Source: Aquisalimonas sp. (lineage in GTDB: Bacteria > Pseudomonadota > Gammaproteobacteria > Nitrococcales > Aquisalimonadaceae). Taken from it: a stretch of 17,961 nt of DNA. Both the position numbers and the translations under genes were made by a program. The notes under the pieces are model-generated. The model worked only from the letters and a program-made list of their open reading frames with translations, searched no databases and was not told where the DNA came from. The DNA is taken from contig SKYZ01000285.1 in the NCBI GenBank assembly GCA_007127625.1, forward strand, positions 1 through 17,961. The letters run 5' to 3'. Position 1 is the stretch's first letter. Each line of letters starts with the position of its first letter. Below, in pieces: positions 13,994 through 17,961 of this stretch.

Positions 13994-15178
13994 GTGGCCG
14001 AGGAAAGCGAGAACGGGCAGGAGAAAACCGAAGAGCCTACTCCCAAACGGCGCCAGGACGCCAAGGAGAAGGGCCAGGTTCCCCGATCGAAGGAGCTGAA
14101 CACCACCATGGTGATGGTGCTCGGCGCCGGCGCGCTGTTGCTGCTGGGCAGCTACATGGCGGGGCAGCTCTTCGAGGCCTTCCATCTCGCCTTTCGTGTC
14201 GATCGGGAGGTGATCTTTGACCCGGAAGCACCGTTCCACATGCTGCGCGAGGCCTTCTGGGTGGGCCTCAAGGCGGTGATGCCGTTCGCCGGGATCATGC
14301 TGGTGGCTGCGCTGCTCACGCCGGCGCTGCTGGGCGGCTGGACCATGAGCGCCAAATCCATGGCGCCGAAGCTGGAGAAGATCAGCCCCATCAAGGGGCT
14401 GCAGCGGATGTTCGGGACCAAGGCGCTGATCGAGCTGGTGAAGGCACTGGCGAAGGTGCTGGTGGTGTTCAGCGTGGCGTTGCTGCTGTTCTGGGCCATG
14501 CACGAGCGCATCGCCTCCATCAGCCAGGAGCCGCTGCGCCAGGGACTGCTCCACGGCGCGACCCTGTTCTTCTGGGCCTTCTTCGCCCTGTCGGCGGCGC
14601 TGATTATCGTCGCCGCCGTGGATATCCCCTACCAGATCTGGGACCACACCCAGAAGCTCAAGATGACCAAGCAGGAGGTCAAGGACGAGAACAAGGAGAC
14701 CCAGGGCAAGCCGGAGGTGAAGAGCAAGATCCGGCAACTGCAGAACCAGATTGCCCAGGGCCGCATGATGGAGAACGTACCCAAGGCCGACGTGGTCGTC
14801 ACCAACCCCACCCATTACGCCATTGCCCTGCGCTACGACCAGAGCCGTATGAAAGCGCCGCAGGTGGTGGCCAAGGGCACCGACGTGCTGGCTGCCCGGA
14901 TCCGGGAAATCGCCGACGAAAACCGCATCCCGCGCTTTGAGGCGCCGCCGTTGGCACGGGCCTTGTATCACACTGCCGAGCTGGAGCGGGAAATCCCGGC
15001 GGGGCTGTACCTGGCGGTGGCCCAGGTCCTTGCCTACATCTACCAGCTCCAGGCGGCGCAGCGCCACGGCGGGCAACGCCCGACACGGCCACAGCCGGAC
15101 GTTCCGGAAGAGTTCCGGAAGTACGCGGAGCCGGACACTCAGAGCGATGCGTACGGGCGGGCGGCGACGGAATTCTGA
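13994..15178 (+). CDS. flhB: Flagellar export switch protein FlhB
   Basis: FlhB (394 aa) is the gate component that cleaves itself and, together with FliK, switches export specificity. A short cytoplasmic leader carries EKTEEPTPKRRQDAKEKGQVPRS, typical of the family. Four membrane helices follow (about 38-58, 92-114, 151-169 and 188-210), then the cytoplasmic domain with the NPTH motif (271-274) where self-cleavage occurs between Asn and Pro. The last 30 residues are variable and polar. The start is GTG, with GGAG (13983-13986) 7 bases before it. It is the first gene behind the sigma-54 promoter at 13938. Confidence 0.96.
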   Translation: MAEESENGQEKTEEPTPKRRQDAKEKGQVPRSKELNTTMVMVLGAGALLLLGSYMAGQLFEAFHLAFRVDREVIFDPEAPFHMLREAFWVGLKAVMPFAGIMLVAALLTPALLGGWTMSAKSMAPKLEKISPIKGLQRMFGTKALIELVKALAKVLVVFSVALLLFWAMHERIASISQEPLRQGLLHGATLFFWAFFALSAALIIVAAVDIPYQIWDHTQKLKMTKQEVKDENKETQGKPEVKSKIRQLQNQIAQGRMMENVPKADVVVTNPTHYAIALRYDQSRMKAPQVVAKGTDVLAARIREIADENRIPRFEAPPLARALYHTAELEREIPAGLYLAVAQVLAYIYQLQAAQRHGGQRPTRPQPDVPEEFRKYAEPDTQSDAYGRAATEF

Positions 15179-15240
15179 CGTCGCCGGCAGGCGCAACCAA
15201 GGCAACCACCCCGCAACCGCGGGCATGACGGGAAGACGGC

Positions 15241-17403
15241 ATGGCGACAGCCACGGCAGTGTTCGACAACATTCGCGCGCTGAGCCGCAACGGCCTGGGT
15301 ACGCCGGTGCTGCTCATGGCGCTGCTGGCGATGATGATCGTGCCGCTGCCGCCGCTGGCGCTGGACATGCTGTTCACTTTCAATATCACCCTGTCGCTGG
15401 TGATCATGCTGGTGGCGGTGTACACGCCCCGGCCGCTGGAGTTCGCGGTGTTTCCCACGGTGCTGCTGGTGGCGACGCTGCTGCGCCTGGCCCTGAACGT
15501 CGCGTCCACCCGTGTGATCCTGCTGGAAGGCCACACCGGCACCGACGCGGCGGGGAATGTCATCCAGGCTTTCGGTGAGTTCGTGGTGGGCGGCAACTAC
15601 GCCGTGGGTCTGGTGGTGTTTGCGATCCTGGTGATCATCAACTTCGTGGTGGTGACCAAGGGCGCGGGGCGCATCTCCGAGGTCACGGCGCGCTTCACCC
15701 TGGATGCCCTGCCCGGCAAGCAGATGGCCATCGACGCCGACCTCAACGCCGGGTTGATCGATCAGGACACCGCCCGCACCCGGCGCGAGGAGGTGGGGCA
15801 GGAGGCGGACTTCTACGGCTCCATGGATGGTGCCAGCAAGTTCGTCCGCGGTGATGCCATCGCCGGCATCCTGATCCTGTTCATCAATATCATCGGCGGG
15901 CTGTTCATCGGCATCCTGCAGCACGGCATGGCCTTCGGCCACGCGGTGAACAATTACACGCTGCTGACCATTGGTGACGGTCTGGTGGCGCAGATTCCCT
16001 CGCTGGTGCTCTCCACCGGCGCGGCCATTCTGGTGACGCGGGTGTCCTCGTCCCAGGACATGGCCGGCGAGGTGATCCGGCAACTCCTGGGCAAGCCCCG
16101 GGCGCTGGCGGTGAGCGCCGTGGTGCTTGGCATCATGGGCGTCATCCCCGGCATGCCCAACCTGGCCTTCCTGAGCCTGGCGGGCATTGCCGGCTTCGCT
16201 GCCTGGCGCATCCACCGCAAGCTGGAGAGCGAACCCGAGGTGGAGACGGCTGCCGAGCAGAAGCGCAGCGCCAGCGCCGGCAAGACCGCCCGGGAACCCG
16301 CGGGGCAGGGGCAGGCGGCGCCGGCCCAGCCGGGGGAGACCCAGGAACTCACCTGGGAGGACGTGCCGCCGGTGGACACCATCGGCCTGGAAGTGGGCTA
16401 CGGGCTGATCCCGCTGGTGGACAAGAACCAGGGCGGGCAGTTGCTCAGCCGCATCAAGGGCGTGCGCAAGAAGGTTTCCCAGGATCTCGGCTTCCTGGTG
16501 CCCACCGTGCACATCCGCGACAACCTGGATCTCGGGCCGAACACCTACCGCATCAGCGTGCTGGGCGTACCCATGGGCGAGGCGGAGTTGCAGCCAAGCA
16601 AGGAGATGGCCATCAACCCCGGTACCGTTCAGGGCGAGATCAAGGGCATGGCCACCAAGGATCCGGCCTTCGGACTGGAGGCCGTCTGGATCGAACCCTC
16701 GCAGCGGGACTACGCCCAGACCATGGGCTACACCGTGGTGGACGCCAGCACGGTGGCGGCGACGCATCTCAGCCAGATCATCCAGAACCACGCCCACGAG
16801 CTGCTGGGTCACGAGGAGGTGCAGAAGCTCCTGGACATGCTCGGCCGCAAGCAGCCGAAGCTGGTGGAAGAGCTGGTGCCGAATACCCTGCCGCTGTCCA
16901 CGGTGGTTCGGGTGCTGCAGAACCTGCTGGAGGAGCGCATCCCCATCCGCGACATGCGCACCATCGTCGAGACGCTGGCGGAACACGGCCAGGCCACCAA
17001 GGACCCCTCGGCGCTCACCTCCGCGGTGCGCGAGTCCCTGGGCCGCATGATCATCCAGAACGTCGCCGGCATGTCGCGGGAGGTCCCGGTGATCACCCTC
17101 GATCCGCAACTGGAACAGTTATTGCTCAATACGGTTCAGGGTGGCGGCGACGGCGCCGCCGGGTTCGAGCCGGGGCTGGCCGATCGTCTGCAGCGTTCGC
17201 TGGCGGAGACGGCCCAGCGCCAGGAGATGGCCAACCAGCCGGCGGTGCTGCTTACCGCGCCGCAGCTCAGGGGCTGGCTGTCGCGGTTGACACGGCACAG
17301 CGTCCAGGGCCTGAACGTCCTGTCCTACAACGAAGTGCCGGATGAGAAACAGGTGAAGATTGTCGCGTCCATCGGGCAACAACAGGTGACCCAGGGTCAG
17401 TAA
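15241..17403 (+). CDS. flhA: Flagellar export gate protein FlhA
   Basis: FlhA (720 aa) is the large nonameric gate component that binds export substrates and chaperones. The membrane half (about 1-325) has the conserved PLEFAVFPTVLL and RLALNVASTR motifs and the cytoplasmic loop LPGKQMAIDADLNAG (about 157-171), rich in charged residues thought to conduct protons. A Glu/Ala/Pro/Gln-rich linker (about 328-365) joins it to the cytoplasmic domain, which runs to the end. The linker looks somewhat longer than in enterobacterial FlhA. GGGAAG lies just before the ATG. There are 62 bases between flhB and flhA with no repeat and no evident promoter, so the two are probably cotranscribed. Confidence 0.97.
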   Translation: MATATAVFDNIRALSRNGLGTPVLLMALLAMMIVPLPPLALDMLFTFNITLSLVIMLVAVYTPRPLEFAVFPTVLLVATLLRLALNVASTRVILLEGHTGTDAAGNVIQAFGEFVVGGNYAVGLVVFAILVIINFVVVTKGAGRISEVTARFTLDALPGKQMAIDADLNAGLIDQDTARTRREEVGQEADFYGSMDGASKFVRGDAIAGILILFINIIGGLFIGILQHGMAFGHAVNNYTLLTIGDGLVAQIPSLVLSTGAAILVTRVSSSQDMAGEVIRQLLGKPRALAVSAVVLGIMGVIPGMPNLAFLSLAGIAGFAAWRIHRKLESEPEVETAAEQKRSASAGKTAREPAGQGQAAPAQPGETQELTWEDVPPVDTIGLEVGYGLIPLVDKNQGGQLLSRIKGVRKKVSQDLGFLVPTVHIRDNLDLGPNTYRISVLGVPMGEAELQPSKEMAINPGTVQGEIKGMATKDPAFGLEAVWIEPSQRDYAQTMGYTVVDASTVAATHLSQIIQNHAHELLGHEEVQKLLDMLGRKQPKLVEELVPNTLPLSTVVRVLQNLLEERIPIRDMRTIVETLAEHGQATKDPSALTSAVRESLGRMIIQNVAGMSREVPVITLDPQLEQLLLNTVQGGGDGAAGFEPGLADRLQRSLAETAQRQEMANQPAVLLTAPQLRGWLSRLTRHSVQGLNVLSYNEVPDEKQVKIVASIGQQQVTQGQ

Positions 17404-17439
17404 CGGGGGCCGTGAAGGGCAACCAGGAGCGGAAAGTTC

Positions 17440-17961
17440 ATGAAGATCAAACGCATCCATGCCAAGACCATGCGCCAGGGTATCCGCCGCGTCCGTGACG
17501 AGATCGGGCCGCAGGCGGTGATTCTCTCGTCGCGGGAGCTGGATGACGGCGTCGAGGTCATCGCTGCCCTGGACTTCGACGAGGAGGCGGTCCGCGAGCA
17601 GGCAGAGCGCCAGGAGCGGCGCGTGCAGCCGGCCGCGGAGACTCCGGCGCCGCGTCGTCAGGAGGCCCCGTCACTGGCCGAGCCGGCGGATTTCGCCGCC
17701 ATGTTGCAGCGGGCGAACGATATCGCCGCCACCCGCGAGGAGAGCGGTAGTCGTCAGCGTATTGACGTCCATGTGGACGATCCGTTGACGGAGGACGATC
17801 TGGATTTGATGGGGGTTGACGCGACCCGGTCCCATGCTGACGCTGCGCCGGCGCAACCGACACCCCGGCCTGCGCCTGCACGTCAGGCCCGGCCCCGCCG
17901 GGAGCACCGGGAGCACCTGGAGCAGAAGAAGCCGGCGCCGGCGCCACGGGACGACGCTTCG
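17440..17961 (+). CDS. flhF: Flagellar placement GTPase FlhF, N-terminal part (cut by window edge)
   Basis: FlhF is an SRP-type GTPase that marks the cell pole and sets the number and place of flagella. Only the first 174 codons are in the window. Residues 1-48 (MKIKRIHAKTMRQGIRRVRD, then GPQAVILSSRELDDGVEVIAALDFDEE) match the FlhF N-terminal domain. The rest is a disordered, Pro/Arg/Ala-rich linker, as in other FlhF proteins. The GTPase motifs would lie beyond 17961. AGGAG at 17425-17429 lies 10 bases before the ATG, and the gap after flhA is only 36 bases, so it is probably on the flhB-flhA transcript. FlhF at this position suggests polar flagellation. Confidence 0.92.
   Translation, partial: MKIKRIHAKTMRQGIRRVRDEIGPQAVILSSRELDDGVEVIAALDFDEEAVREQAERQERRVQPAAETPAPRRQEAPSLAEPADFAAMLQRANDIAATREESGSRQRIDVHVDDPLTEDDLDLMGVDATRSHADAAPAQPTPRPAPARQARPRREHREHLEQKKPAPAPRDDAS

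Noticed and set aside
13756..14220. A 154-codon plus-strand frame across the fliR-flhB gap
   Set aside because: It is made of translated repeats (ADLQVRR, ADLKVRPT) and then out-of-frame flhB. It has no ribosome site or family resemblance.

Overview
The window is one flagellar late-assembly locus, read entirely on the + strand, in the order typical of polar-flagellated Gammaproteobacteria: fleR/flrC-type regulator, fliE, fliF, fliG, fliH, fliI, fliJ, fliK, fliL, fliM, fliN, fliO, fliP, fliQ, fliR, flhB, flhA and the start of flhF, which runs off the right edge. The DNA is very GC-rich. Several proteins carry acidic low-complexity segments (FliH tail, FliN N-terminus), which would fit a salt-adapted gammaproteobacterium, perhaps in the Chromatiales/Ectothiorhodospiraceae area. 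That placement is an inference from gene order and composition, not from a marker gene.

Layout. Positions 1-242 hold a hairpin, one palindromic repeat and a strong sigma-54 promoter (155-170) in front of the regulator. Positions 243-6959 are a tight block (regulator, FliE, MS-ring FliF, rotor FliG, export ATPase FliI and its partner FliH) with short gaps and overlapping stops and starts. From 6960 to 13993 the block is broken by repeat-filled gaps before fliJ, fliK, fliL, fliO and flhB. Between them lie fliJ, fliK (hook-length control, with its own sigma-54 promoter at 7775-7790), fliL-fliM-fliN (stator-associated protein and C-ring) and fliO-fliP-fliQ-fliR (export gate). Positions 13994-17403 hold flhB and flhA, led by a third sigma-54 promoter (13938-13953), followed by the first 174 codons of flhF.

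How the genes work together. FliF and FliE form the membrane base and rod junction; FliG, FliM and FliN form the switch; FliP, FliQ, FliR, FlhB and FlhA form the secretion gate; FliH, FliI and FliJ energise and feed it; FliK tells FlhB when the hook is long enough; FlhF helps place the flagellum at the pole. The regulator at the left would activate sigma-54 promoters of the kind seen here.

The genes are conventional. The unusual content is (a) a population of short palindromes beginning with GTAG that fills every gap longer than about 100 bases, including two copies of a 93-bp double-palindrome unit in opposite orientation; (b) a regulator whose receiver domain has lost every phosphorylation residue; (c) a run of ten G bases directly before the fliJ start; and (d) three sigma-54 promoters, each lying 20-30 bases downstream of a palindrome. 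I found no CRISPR array, tRNA, rRNA, transposase or defence gene.
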